A DNA stretch of 64,000 bases, from positions 868,001-932,000 of the forward strand of contig CBDCWA010000002.1 of NCBI GenBank assembly GCA_965223255.1. The letters are read 5' to 3'. Every line of letters begins with the position of its first letter. Position 1 is the stretch's first letter. This document shows, piece by piece, positions 43,528 through 52,399 of this stretch. The notes beneath the pieces are model-generated. The model worked only from the letters and a program-made list of their open reading frames with translations, had not been told where the DNA came from and made no database searches. The stretch is from CBDCWA01 sp965223255 (GTDB lineage: Bacteria > Pseudomonadota > Alphaproteobacteria > Rhizobiales > Hyphomicrobiaceae). Both the position numbers and the translations under genes were made by a program.

Positions 43528-44286
43528 ATGGCGGAAGAGCAGCGAACTGGTGGCAGTACCTTGCTTTCAACCATCGTGCGTCAGCCGTTTTCAATTATTG
43601 GTGCTCTCGGTCTGATTTCGCTACTAGGCGATGTGATTGAACTTCCGAAAAATTTGAAGCTCATAGTTACGGCTTACCAATCAATCACTCAGCCAATTTG
43701 GGACATTTTACTCGGTTGGTTGTTCCGGTGGATTGGTTGGGATTTCCCCTGGTGGGTTAAGGACTATCTGACCATGGGAATAATCGTGTATGCCGCTACT
43801 CTCAGGAGCGGGACGTTACAGTTTGAGGATCTTCTTCAGCGTCGTCAAAACGGTTATCATATTAAGGATATCGCTGGTGCCGTTATCAAGTTTTTCACAG
43901 GGATTTTGGCTTGGCCAGTTCTCCTCTTCCTTGGACTTGGAGCTTTGTTTTTTGCTAGGACTTGGCTTGATACTACACTCAATGATTTTTTTTCCAACTA
44001 TGGCCGTATTACTTTAGACGAAGATCGTGCTCGTCAGCGGTGGCGGGCACATGAAGCGAGGCTTGAGGAGAAGTACCGCGACCAGCTTGAGGATGGGCCG
44101 AGCTTACTCCAACTCAAAAAAATCGCGACCCCTGAGGAGTGGCAAATGCGTGAGGAACTGGAAGCGGCAGTTGTCTCAGAGATACGTAATAGACCGAAAA
44201 TTTCTGCTCGAATTTTTGCAGAATTCATCTATTGGTCATTCTTCATTTTGGCGGTCAGCTACGGTCTGTTTTTTTACTGGGGTTGA
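43528..44286 (+). CDS. Membrane protein, paralog B
   Basis: A 252-residue protein with the same plan as the protein at 32388-33101: N-terminal membrane block, FPWWVKDYLTMG, cytoplasmic charged stretch, and C-terminal helix ending SYGLFFYWG. The start at 43528 follows a GAGG stretch; a GTG at 43516 would add four residues. Its 3' end overlaps the convergent integrase gene by 51 bases. Confidence 0.7.
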   Translation: MAEEQRTGGSTLLSTIVRQPFSIIGALGLISLLGDVIELPKNLKLIVTAYQSITQPIWDILLGWLFRWIGWDFPWWVKDYLTMGIIVYAATLRSGTLQFEDLLQRRQNGYHIKDIAGAVIKFFTGILAWPVLLFLGLGALFFARTWLDTTLNDFFSNYGRITLDEDRARQRWRAHEARLEEKYRDQLEDGPSLLQLKKIATPEEWQMREELEAAVVSEIRNRPKISARIFAEFIYWSFFILAVSYGLFFYWG

Positions 44287-45555
44287 GCTGGAGACAGGCC
44301 GGTTACCGGAATCCTCAAGAGGCAACTTAACAAGCTCGACAGCATCCTTTAACTGATCGTCAGTACAGCCATGATGGTAGACGCCAGTTGTGATGTCACC
44401 GGCAGAGTGACCAGTGACCTCTTTAAGGGCGACTAGATCGCATCTGTTGCGAATAGCTTCAGTGACGAATGTATGTCTCAGTGAGTGGAACGTCAGAGTA
44501 TTCTGAGGCTGGGAAGTGTCTTTGCCGAGAAGCTTGTCGCGATACCTCACAAACCTCTTCACAAGGTTCTTGCCGTTCCCACTGAAGACAGGCAAAAGCC
44601 ACTCATTAGGTTCCCTGCCAGTTGTCTTAGAGTCCACCAATTCGCTCAACATTGAGTGAACGGGCACTCGCCTAATGCCAGCTTCAGTCTTTGAATCGGT
44701 CACATGGAAGAAGTTTTCCTTCACATCACCGACTTTGAGGCGGCATAGCTCTGAGACGCGCATTCCCGATAGAGTGGCAATCAGTATTGCTTCAGCCATG
44801 GAAGGGCTAGGAGCCCTCTCAATGAGCATAGGCACGTCAGCTATAGGCCAAGCAATTCGTTTGATGCGTTTGACCTTCTTGACCTGCTGCTCACGCCAAG
44901 GGTTATCCTTGGTGAGACCTCGCTTGAGTAGCCACTTCCAGTAGCTCGATATATGACTGATATGCCCGTTCACAGTCTGTGCCGCATAACCCTGCTCGAC
45001 AAGGTGAGAGACGTACTCACCCGCTAGCTTACGATCCACCTGTTGCAGATGTTTCCTGGCCCAGTCAGAGAACTGCTTGATCGCTCTTTGTCTCTGTTTG
45101 ATTTCCTTGATTGGGTGATCTGCAAAGAATCTATCTAGGTGGAACTCTATGGGGGTGCTTTGGCCAGTGATGCGCTGATACCAAGCAACACCTTCACCCT
45201 CAGAGATACGTTCAATCTCTTCTGCTTGTTCGTGGTAGTGGCTCTCGACAGCGGCTCTGTTCTCAGGATCTGGGTCAGCCATGAGAGACTCAAAGATTTC
45301 TAGTTCTTCCGAATGTGTGACTGGAGCTTGAGTCTTAGCCTTGCGCTCTAGCTCTGCGATCTCAACAAGAAATCGATCCCGGAGTCTTTGAGCCTCTGAG
45401 AGTTTGTCTGTGCCAAGGTTTTTCGAGAAGAACTGTTTACCGAGTTGAGCAGCTAGCTCCCGAGAGAGGCGTTTCCGAAACTGATATTGGCGACCAGTAA
45501 GGGTCAGGTGGCGCAACGCTGGCTTGGATTTCTTGGATGGCATTTGTGGGCACAA
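44236..45555 (-). CDS. int: Tyrosine recombinase (integrase)
   Basis: A 439-residue phage-type integrase with the catalytic residues: Arg in SGMRVSELCRL, Lys in TDSKTEAG, HSLRHTFVT (His and Arg), GHSAG (His) and Tyr in VYHHG. A long N-terminal part with a SAM-like core-binding domain (about 155-240) precedes the catalytic domain. It lies 108 bases from the right attachment repeat, reading away from it, the usual place for a tRNA-targeted integrase. It probably drives insertion of the 30.9-45.7 kb element. Confidence 0.92.
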   Translation of the reverse strand: MCPQMPSKKSKPALRHLTLTGRQYQFRKRLSRELAAQLGKQFFSKNLGTDKLSEAQRLRDRFLVEIAELERKAKTQAPVTHSEELEIFESLMADPDPENRAAVESHYHEQAEEIERISEGEGVAWYQRITGQSTPIEFHLDRFFADHPIKEIKQRQRAIKQFSDWARKHLQQVDRKLAGEYVSHLVEQGYAAQTVNGHISHISSYWKWLLKRGLTKDNPWREQQVKKVKRIKRIAWPIADVPMLIERAPSPSMAEAILIATLSGMRVSELCRLKVGDVKENFFHVTDSKTEAGIRRVPVHSMLSELVDSKTTGREPNEWLLPVFSGNGKNLVKRFVRYRDKLLGKDTSQPQNTLTFHSLRHTFVTEAIRNRCDLVALKEVTGHSAGDITTGVYHHGCTDDQLKDAVELVKLPLEDSGNRPVSSSTPVKKQTVADRQNEE

Positions 45556-45587
45556 CCCAGGCTCAGGATAACTCGGTTTAGGCTATT

Positions 45588-45609
45588 TGTGAGTTGCTTT
45601 TGTGAGCTA
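45588..45609 (+). repeat. TGTGAG(T/C)T(A/G) motifs at the element's right end
   Basis: TGTGAGTTG (45588-45596) and TGTGAGCTA (45601-45609), 13 bases apart, matching motifs at the left end (30927-30961). Candidate integrase arm sites between the integrase gene and its attachment repeat. Confidence 0.4.
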
Positions 45610-45663
45610 AATTGACCCAATAATCCATTGAAAAATAGACATTTCAACAAGATAAGATCTTGT

Positions 45664-45690
45664 GGGTTCAAGTCCCGCCGTCCGCACCAA
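45664..45690 (+). repeat. tRNA-Leu T-arm/acceptor fragment, right attachment site
   Basis: 27 bases, from GGGTTCAAG to CCGCACCAA, identical to 30863-30889. It lacks the variable arm and the anticodon region present in the other two repeats; the base before GGG is T instead of C. It marks where the element ends and the flanking chromosome resumes. Confidence 0.85.
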
Positions 45691-46003
45691 CTGGAGCGTG
45701 TCTGATCGTCTAAAAGCCTATCGCCGCCGGCGGTGGATCGCGCGCCCATTAAACCGTTTTTTGCTGCCGGGAGCCGGCTCACCAGAAAGCGGTCCAAATT
45801 GCTCGACCTTTAGGCGCAGGATGGCTGCGGCATCTGCCCGGCTAACGGTGCCGTCAAACATGAGCTCAATGCCGGACCGGCGCAGAGCGTCGGCCCGGCC
45901 CCGCGCATGGTCTTGTCACTCAGGCTAGCCAATGCCGCCGCACCATCCGCCAATCACAGACCATGACGGTATCTATTGTCCCGCTCGGCCTCAGTGGGAT
46001 CGA
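45691..46003. other. Chromosomal flank with a gene remnant
   Basis: No complete gene. The minus strand keeps an open frame from 45921 to 45718 with no start codon at its 5' end. Confidence 0.45.
45718..45921 (-). pseudogene. C-terminal fragment of an unknown protein
   Basis: An open minus-strand frame without a start at its left edge, ending in GRAIHRRRR. It includes IELMFDGTVSRADAAAILRL, which looks like a real protein segment. Probably the tail of a gene broken next to the tRNA locus. Confidence 0.4.
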
Positions 46004-46573
46004 TTATTTCTTCCCGGTTGCCGGGAAGCCTGCCCGCATATAGGCAATAATCTTCCAGATCTCGTCCCGTTTCAAAACGCCTTTATAGGCCGGCATCGCG
46101 GTGCCGAAATTCGCACCACCTTCCGAAATCGTCCAAAGCAAATACTCGTCGACCGCCATCGGGCGCTGGATCATCCAGGCCAGCAGTGCTGGCGACGGTG
46201 TCAGCGCCTTGCCAGCCTCACCGTTTCCAAGCCCGGACTTGCCATGACAGGAGGCGCAGTTGGTAGCATAGAGCTTGCCCCCTTGCGCGATATTGCCCGG
46301 TGTTGACTTGATCGTTGAGCGCGCGCCGTCATAGTCTTTGGGCAAGCGCTGATGCATGTAGGTCCAATGCCGTTGCCGGCGTGCCCGCATTTCCGGCGAC
46401 GAGTGGCGCGGCCCCCACCTGTCGCGGCGCATCCAACCGGGCTGCCAATAATCACCACCGTGCCACCGCGGCCCGCCGCCCCTCTGAGCCGTCGCACCGT
46501 TGACGTACACCGCGAATACCGTAAGCGTGAGCGCGATCACCATGCTCATGGTGCGGATGAAGGTAGGTCTCAT
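46004..46573 (-). CDS. Periplasmic cytochrome c
   Basis: A 189-residue protein with a signal peptide (about 29 residues), a Gly/Trp/Arg-rich linker (RGGGPRWHGGDYWQPGW), and a class I cytochrome c domain with CASCHG and the likely axial Met in GTAMPAYKG. Lacks the membrane anchor seen in the left-hand cytochromes. Stands alone on the chromosomal side of the attachment site. Confidence 0.83.
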   Translation of the reverse strand: MRPTFIRTMSMVIALTLTVFAVYVNGATAQRGGGPRWHGGDYWQPGWMRRDRWGPRHSSPEMRARRQRHWTYMHQRLPKDYDGARSTIKSTPGNIAQGGKLYATNCASCHGKSGLGNGEAGKALTPSPALLAWMIQRPMAVDEYLLWTISEGGANFGTAMPAYKGVLKRDEIWKIIAYMRAGFPATGKK

Positions 46574-47024
46574 GACACGCGTCTTTCAAATGAGTGCTAT
46601 GATAAGATACTGTCCGGAAAAATTCCGCCCACCTATCATGACAGTGCCGGCCGGGAGCTCATTGATATTAGTCAAGAGGGGGATGTCGGACTAGGCGTGC
46701 GGTCCGCGGGCTCCGGCGAGGGCGATGTGGGCGGCTTAATTTTGGCGTAATCATCGTTCGACGTGACGGCAGCTTGCGCCATCTAACCTTGCCGATGCAG
46801 GCCTGCCACCGGCCTCAACTGAGGCTGGAATAGTATCAAACCGGGCATCTCTCTGTCAGACAGTTTCGGAGGCATGATGCGCTATCAAATCGAGCTTGAA
46901 ATCGATGCCCCGCACAAGATCTGAATCTTGCGACCTGACAATTCGGCTGTCGTGGTGGGGCATATGCCGACCACCGACGATTCTACCAATCGGAACATCC
47001 TGGTTTTTCTAACGACAGCCCCCT
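46574..47024. other. Intergenic stretch with a short start-like remnant
   Basis: No complete gene. At 46874 a frame opens MMRYQIELEIDAPHKI and stops; it resembles the start of a SRPBCC/START-type protein and may be a remnant. Confidence 0.4.
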
Positions 47025-47942
47025 TCAGGCGTACACAGCGTCCTTGTATAACACCCCGGCCTGGGAGCCGACATCGAAGAGATCGCGCTCGTGCATCCAT
47101 TGTTGTGTCCGCTCGAACATCGCTTCGGTATAAGGCTGCGGCACAACCCGCTCACCGACACCAAATCGGCGCACATCGACACTGTCCAAGAATCTGTCGG
47201 GCAGTTCGTTTCGGAAATAGTGCTTATACTGCTCGGGATGCGCGTCGATATCGGCCTGCGCACGGATGAGCGCGCGCATGTAACGGTCGACATCATCCGG
47301 TTTGACATCGGCGGGGAACATGTAGCCCATCATAAAAGTGGTCGAGACGACGCGGCGGAAGCCGTGCTGCTCCAACAGATAAAGCTGCGTGCCCCAGACA
47401 TTGACGGCTGGAAGTTTTCCGGCAAGTGCTGCGTCGACCCGCGACCACGAGGTGCCGACAAACTTGAGCGCGATTTCTTCGGGCTTCAGGAACACTTCCA
47501 ACGCCTGCAACGCGGAATAATGGCTACCAGAATGATAGCCGACCGCCACCTCGACACCGGCAAGATCTTGAGGGTTCACGACGTCGGACGCGGCCGGCAC
47601 GACGATTGCCGCATCACATACGCTATAGGCTTTGCCGTACATGATGCCGTTTTGCAGTTTGGCCGACTGATTGACCGTCCAATGACAGGCGCAGCTCACA
47701 TCGCCAGCATCCACCCGCCCACCCTTTCGGCCCTCGCCTTCGGCATAGCGTTCATAGGCGCCGACAAAATCATCTTTGATGATCGCGTCCTTCTCGGTGG
47801 CCTCGGCGAGCTGCGGCACTGTCTTGTAGCTGGCGTCGACATTAATGAAATAATCGAGGCCTTCGTCTTTGAAATAACCCAATTCTTCGGCCACCCAATC
47901 ATTGAGCCGGCCATGGGGTTGAATGATGAATTTGCCAGTCAT
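47025..47942 (-). CDS. THI5/NMT1-like substrate-binding protein
   Basis: A 305-residue protein with two alpha/beta lobes in the periplasmic-binding-protein (SsuA/NMT1/THI5) fold. It has no evident signal peptide. In the region where THI5 carries its Cys/His-rich CCCFC motif, this protein reads DVSCACHWTVNQ. The family includes ABC binding proteins and thiamine pyrimidine precursor synthases. No permease or ATPase is adjacent, so a cytosolic role is possible. The ATG at 47942 is chosen over one 13 codons upstream. Confidence 0.7.
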   Translation of the reverse strand: MTGKFIIQPHGRLNDWVAEELGYFKDEGLDYFINVDASYKTVPQLAEATEKDAIIKDDFVGAYERYAEGEGRKGGRVDAGDVSCACHWTVNQSAKLQNGIMYGKAYSVCDAAIVVPAASDVVNPQDLAGVEVAVGYHSGSHYSALQALEVFLKPEEIALKFVGTSWSRVDAALAGKLPAVNVWGTQLYLLEQHGFRRVVSTTFMMGYMFPADVKPDDVDRYMRALIRAQADIDAHPEQYKHYFRNELPDRFLDSVDVRRFGVGERVVPQPYTEAMFERTQQWMHERDLFDVGSQAGVLYKDAVYA

Positions 47943-48331
47943 CGGTTGCTCCAACGGGTGCAAAGGGTGTCGGCTAACCAACGGTCGAGACCAGATGGCG
48001 CTCCTGGGTCACGCACGGGCGACCGTTGTCCTGCGGAGTGTATACCAACCGGGAATTATTGCATGCGTTTTCTGGCAGCGGGAAATTGCCGGGCCCGACT
48101 TAAACCAATCCCGCGCGGCGCCTTCTGGATCGCTGCTCGCCCGCGCAATGTAACCAGTCGGACAATGATACCGATGCATATCAACCATGCGCAAGAACTG
48201 CCTACTGGACCATCGTGCGGCAAGTCTGATGCGCTTCAATAGATCCAACGTTTTAAACAATGATGATCGCCCATTAACAAGCGAGCAACGCACCGGCGTT
48301 TAAGAGCGACTCCCATCAAGGGCCGGTTAGT

Positions 48332-49198
48332 CTAGTCACCGCGCCCCCCGAAGAATAAATAATCGCGAACACCTACAACCGGCCTGAAGCGATTAATGTC
48401 GAGCACGACAGATGGATTTTTGAGATCGACGACGCTGCTATAGAACGGTTTGGTCAATTCTAGCAGTTGGTCGGACGTCCCTTCCGAGCCGCCGGGAGAA
48501 AATTCAACCACAAATGGTATGCTTCGTTGGCGCAAGGCCAACATGCCTTCCAGGACGGCCAACTCATGGCCTTCGACGTCAATCCAAACCAGCCCGATTT
48601 GACTGATCTCATATGGTGAGCGTTGAATAAGCTCATCAACCGTAAATATGTCGATTTCGAGCGACCTGGCTGCACCTATGGCCTCACTCATCCGGTGGCC
48701 GCCATGATTCTTGTGATCTACGGCAAGCCTGGTCTGGCCGTTGCGATTACTTGCGCCTGCCTGGACAAACTCTACCTGACTTGTAAGCGCATTGAGCGCC
48801 ATGTTCTGGCGGAACAGGTCAGCGTTGCGTGGTTCGGGCTCGACCGCCAGCCCTCGGTTGAACCGGTCGTCCTTCAAAGCATAAATTGTTTGCGTGCCGA
48901 TGTTTGCCCCAACATCGACGAAGACGTTTTCGGAGTTAAGGCTCAGTAATGAAAAAGCTGACAACAGTTCGTCGCGCTGCCAACAGGCTCCTGACAATAA
49001 AGTCGGCGATATTGCCGTGTCCTTAGGGTCGCACATGACTTTGTGGTCATCAAATTCCAATATCACATGCAGCTTTTGATGTAGTTGCCGGAAGAACAAC
49101 TCATACATCATAGCCCGTTTGATGCGCGCGTTTTGCGCCATCAACCGCGTGAGATACCGACCAGTATGCGACTGGAGTTTTTGCAGAATGGATTTCAT
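48332..49198 (-). CDS. FkbM-family methyltransferase
   Basis: A 288-residue protein with an S-adenosylmethionine-binding motif, VFVDVGANIGTQTIYAL, followed by AVEPEPRNADLFRQN and the FkbM-type IDVEGHELAVLEGM block. FkbM-family enzymes methylate oxygen atoms of polysaccharide and polyketide substrates. Neighbouring polysaccharide genes to the right support a role in exopolysaccharide modification. The ATG at 49198 is preferred to a TTG nine codons upstream. Confidence 0.82.
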   Translation of the reverse strand: MKSILQKLQSHTGRYLTRLMAQNARIKRAMMYELFFRQLHQKLHVILEFDDHKVMCDPKDTAISPTLLSGACWQRDELLSAFSLLSLNSENVFVDVGANIGTQTIYALKDDRFNRGLAVEPEPRNADLFRQNMALNALTSQVEFVQAGASNRNGQTRLAVDHKNHGGHRMSEAIGAARSLEIDIFTVDELIQRSPYEISQIGLVWIDVEGHELAVLEGMLALRQRSIPFVVEFSPGGSEGTSDQLLELTKPFYSSVVDLKNPSVVLDINRFRPVVGVRDYLFFGGRGD

Positions 49199-49225
49199 GC
49201 CGTATTTGGTGGTGCCGCTTGCCAA

Positions 49226-49806
49226 ATTGTTGGAAGGTTGCGGCCAAAAGGAAGCCTATTCATCGACCACATCTTTTATCAACACTATGATGAACCGCTT
49301 TCTTCTCTAGTCTTATAAACACGACTTACAATTTCGGTCAAAAGATATCATAACGTCCATCAAAACGTATTGAACAGCAAGACCGTGCAAAAATGCCGTA
49401 GTGTGCCGCCGATGTACGCAGTCCCATTGCGTTGTGGCCCAAGATGATTAGCGGGCCATGGCGGTTGCAGGGTGAGTGCGGAGACCGCCCTATTTGGGCG
49501 CATGTAGCATAACTTCTAGCACAGGCGGTGCTGGAAAAAGTCTGAACAAATGGACCCACCTCTATAGCTTGATCGTGGAAACTATCTCCACCTTACGTCT
49601 TAGTCGCCATCTCGGCCTGGCGATTTGACAAACAATAGAAGCAAACAAACAATCGTGGCAAAGAATATGTCACAATTGCCACGCTATTGTCTGGAAAAGC
49701 ATGAAAGATAACTGTTCCCATCGATCGTCGAGAGGCCGGGTCGGCTGCGTGATTGCCGCTCCGCCGCGTCGGTCTTCTCATGTGCCGTTTGGCAGAGCAC
49801 CAAGCC
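49226..49806. other. Intergenic stretch
   Basis: About 580 bases between divergent genes; I see no supportable gene or clear regulatory motif. Confidence 0.55.
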
Positions 49807-50997
49807 ATGACTGAACCGTCCTCCCGCGCGCGACCGACATTGCTTTATTTAGTCACGGAGGATTGGTTTTTTTGTTCCCATTTTTTGGAGCGGGCGTGCG
49901 CCGCGCAGGAGGCCGGTTATTCGGTCATTGTTGCGACCCGAGACGCAGACCACGCCGCAACCATTAGGGCTAGGGGATTGACTCTGGTCCCGATTGATTT
50001 TGACAGGAGCGGGCGCAATCCGTTCCGTGATATCATCACGATCACGGCGATTAGGAAAATCTATCGACAGCTTCGCCCCGACATCGTGCACCACATTGCG
50101 CTCAAGCCCATACTATATGGAACATTGGTTGCCCGAGCGCTCGATATCCCGGCGATCATTAATGCGCCCGTCGGCCTTGGCAATCTGTTTACCGCCACTG
50201 ACCACCGCGCCCGCATGTTGCGCGTCGCGGTGAAAGCGGCATTGAAACGCTTACTGAATCCTGCCAAGAGCCATGTAATCTTCGAGAATGCGGACGACCG
50301 ATCAGAATGCATCCGGGAGGGCATGGCACACCCGGAGGCAAGTACGGTCATTCCGGGAGCGGGAATTGCCGTCGAAACCTATAGGCCCGTCCCAGAACCG
50401 TCTGGTGCGCCGCTCGTCATGCTGGCGGCGCGTATGCTTTGGCACAAGGGCGTTGCGGACTTCGTCGCAGCAGCGAAGCGACTACGCACCAGGGGCATCA
50501 AGGCGCGTTTCATGCTTGCCGGCGGACCGGACACGGCAAACCCCGCACAGATCCCGGTCTCGCAGCTGCAAGCCTGGCATGATGAGGGCCATGTAGAATG
50601 GGTAGGGTTCCGTACTGACGTGCCGGAACTCTTGCAGAAAGCGCATATTTTTTGTTTGCCGACGTTCTATCGGGAAGGACTGCCGAAAGCCATCTTAGAG
50701 GCGATGGCGACGGCCCGCCCCGTCGTAACCACAGATGTCGCTGGATGCCGCGATGCAATCCGTCATGGCCAGGATGGATTGCTGGTGGCCCCGAAAGATG
50801 TCAGCGCGCTTGCGGACGCCCTCCAGCGTTTGATCGAAAATCCGGCGTTGCGCATAGAGCTTGGCCAAAGTGCGCGAGAGCGGGCCATAGCGGAGTTTGC
50901 CGATCACCGAATTATCGCCCTAACACTTGCGCAGTATTCACGTCTCTGCCCCATCGTCCCTGCACCATCATTGACCACCGTGGCAAGACAGTTGTGA
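49807..50997 (+). CDS. Glycosyltransferase family 4 (GT-B)
   Basis: A 396-residue GT-B enzyme with the N-terminal glycosyltransferase 4 domain (LVTEDWFFCSHFLE and DIVHHIALKPILYG) and the C-terminal glycosyl transferase group 1 domain with the EGLPKAILEAMATARPVV nucleotide-sugar motif. Transfers sugars during polysaccharide or glycan synthesis. Start ATG at 49807. Part of the polysaccharide block with the downstream O-antigen ligase-like gene. Confidence 0.87.
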   Translation: MTEPSSRARPTLLYLVTEDWFFCSHFLERACAAQEAGYSVIVATRDADHAATIRARGLTLVPIDFDRSGRNPFRDIITITAIRKIYRQLRPDIVHHIALKPILYGTLVARALDIPAIINAPVGLGNLFTATDHRARMLRVAVKAALKRLLNPAKSHVIFENADDRSECIREGMAHPEASTVIPGAGIAVETYRPVPEPSGAPLVMLAARMLWHKGVADFVAAAKRLRTRGIKARFMLAGGPDTANPAQIPVSQLQAWHDEGHVEWVGFRTDVPELLQKAHIFCLPTFYREGLPKAILEAMATARPVVTTDVAGCRDAIRHGQDGLLVAPKDVSALADALQRLIENPALRIELGQSARERAIAEFADHRIIALTLAQYSRLCPIVPAPSLTTVARQL

Positions 50998-51046
50998 TGC
51001 AACGATTGCCATCTCTGCAAATCGGCGAGATCGAACCGAAAACGAC

Positions 51047-52399
51047 ATGACAGATCCAAAAGACATCAATCAACTGATCGGACCAACAACCAGACCGGTG
51101 CTGCACCCGTATATAGTCGCAGCCGCCTATGCGATCCCAATCATCGTCGTATTCGTTTCACCATTGGCAGCCCCGGCACTCCTCCTGGTCATTGCTGTAT
51201 TGCTGGCAATTGGCGCCAAACTGACAGGCGAGCCAATTATGGTGCGAATGCAACCGGGATACTGGTATTGGGTGCTAATCGCTTTTGCGCTCTGGGCACT
51301 CGTTTCAGCCATTTGGTCACCGGACCCGAAACAGACCGCCACCAAAGCCTGTCTGCTAGCGCTTTTCGCCTCGGCCTGCCTTGCCGCGTTTGCCTTCACC
51401 ACTTCAATCGGCGCCTGGCACCACAATCGCACTAGAGCCGTCGGTATCGGTGTGGCTTTCGCATTGGTAACCCTGTGGGTCGCAATTGAGGTTGTCACCA
51501 ACCAATATGTGACGCGCCAGTTATTGGAATTGTTCCCGGACTATGCGGCAAGCCGCGCCAAGCACATCACGTGGCGCGATGGTAGAATTGTGGAACTGAG
51601 CCCGACCAACATCAACCGACGTATCGCCCTGATTACGCTTCTCTATTGGCCTATCATAATAATGCTTTGGACATTGCCCCCCCCGCGGTGGCGCCTTTGG
51701 GTAATCGGGCTAAGCGGCATTTGCCTGTTGGGCATTATCGCAGCCTCTCACCATCAATCATCACAGGTGGCAATCGCAGCGAGCGCATTGGTTTTTGCTG
51801 CAGCTTTGGTTTCTTCCCGCCTCGTACGCTACGGTTTGGCGACTGGCTTGTGTCTGGTGTTGGTCGTCGTCGTGCCGTTAGCCAAAGTTCCGATGAGCCA
51901 AGGATGGCATTTGGCCCCGTGGTTATTTCAATCCGCCCGTGAGCGCGTGGTTATCTGGAATTATGTCGCCACCAAAACTCTGGAACGGCCGATCATTGGA
52001 ATCGGGGCAGACGCCTCACCCACGATCAAGCGGAAGCCTCAGTCCCGCTGGCTCGTTGAGACATCCGGGCGCACGATTAACGTTCAAAATGTCCGTCACC
52101 CGCACAATGCCTATCTACAGGTGTGGTATGAGAGCGGTGCGATTGGTGCGATTCTAATGGCGCTTTTAGGCATTGCCGGCCTGAGTGCAATCGCACGACT
52201 AAACCGAATAAAGCCTCACCGTTTAGGTTTGCCAGCACTTTACGCTCACGCGACGGTTATTCTCGCCCTGCCGGCCTTCAGCTACAGCCTGTGGCAACCT
52301 TGGCTACAAGCCGCCATGCTCTTGTCGATTATCATCGCGGCTATTGCTCTTTATTCCCAACCCCAAGATGATGGCGATGGGACTTCTCACACTTTGTAG
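51047..52399 (+). CDS. O-antigen ligase/polymerase-like membrane protein
   Basis: A 450-residue protein with about 11 membrane helices and a large loop, including a Wzy_C-type NVRHPHNAYLQVWYESG motif, which identifies the O-antigen ligase family (WaaL/Wzy). It may polymerise or ligate polysaccharide. It follows the glycosyltransferase by 49 bases. Its 3' end overlaps the convergent epimerase gene by 13 bases. Confidence 0.83.
   Translation: MTDPKDINQLIGPTTRPVLHPYIVAAAYAIPIIVVFVSPLAAPALLLVIAVLLAIGAKLTGEPIMVRMQPGYWYWVLIAFALWALVSAIWSPDPKQTATKACLLALFASACLAAFAFTTSIGAWHHNRTRAVGIGVAFALVTLWVAIEVVTNQYVTRQLLELFPDYAASRAKHITWRDGRIVELSPTNINRRIALITLLYWPIIIMLWTLPPPRWRLWVIGLSGICLLGIIAASHHQSSQVAIAASALVFAAALVSSRLVRYGLATGLCLVLVVVVPLAKVPMSQGWHLAPWLFQSARERVVIWNYVATKTLERPIIGIGADASPTIKRKPQSRWLVETSGRTINVQNVRHPHNAYLQVWYESGAIGAILMALLGIAGLSAIARLNRIKPHRLGLPALYAHATVILALPAFSYSLWQPWLQAAMLLSIIIAAIALYSQPQDDGDGTSHTL

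Noticed and set aside
45504..45797. Minus-strand frame spanning the right tRNA fragment (contains CGRRDLNPQD)
   Set aside because: It is a frame running through the tRNA fragment and the integrase start, a common annotation artefact beside tRNA genes.
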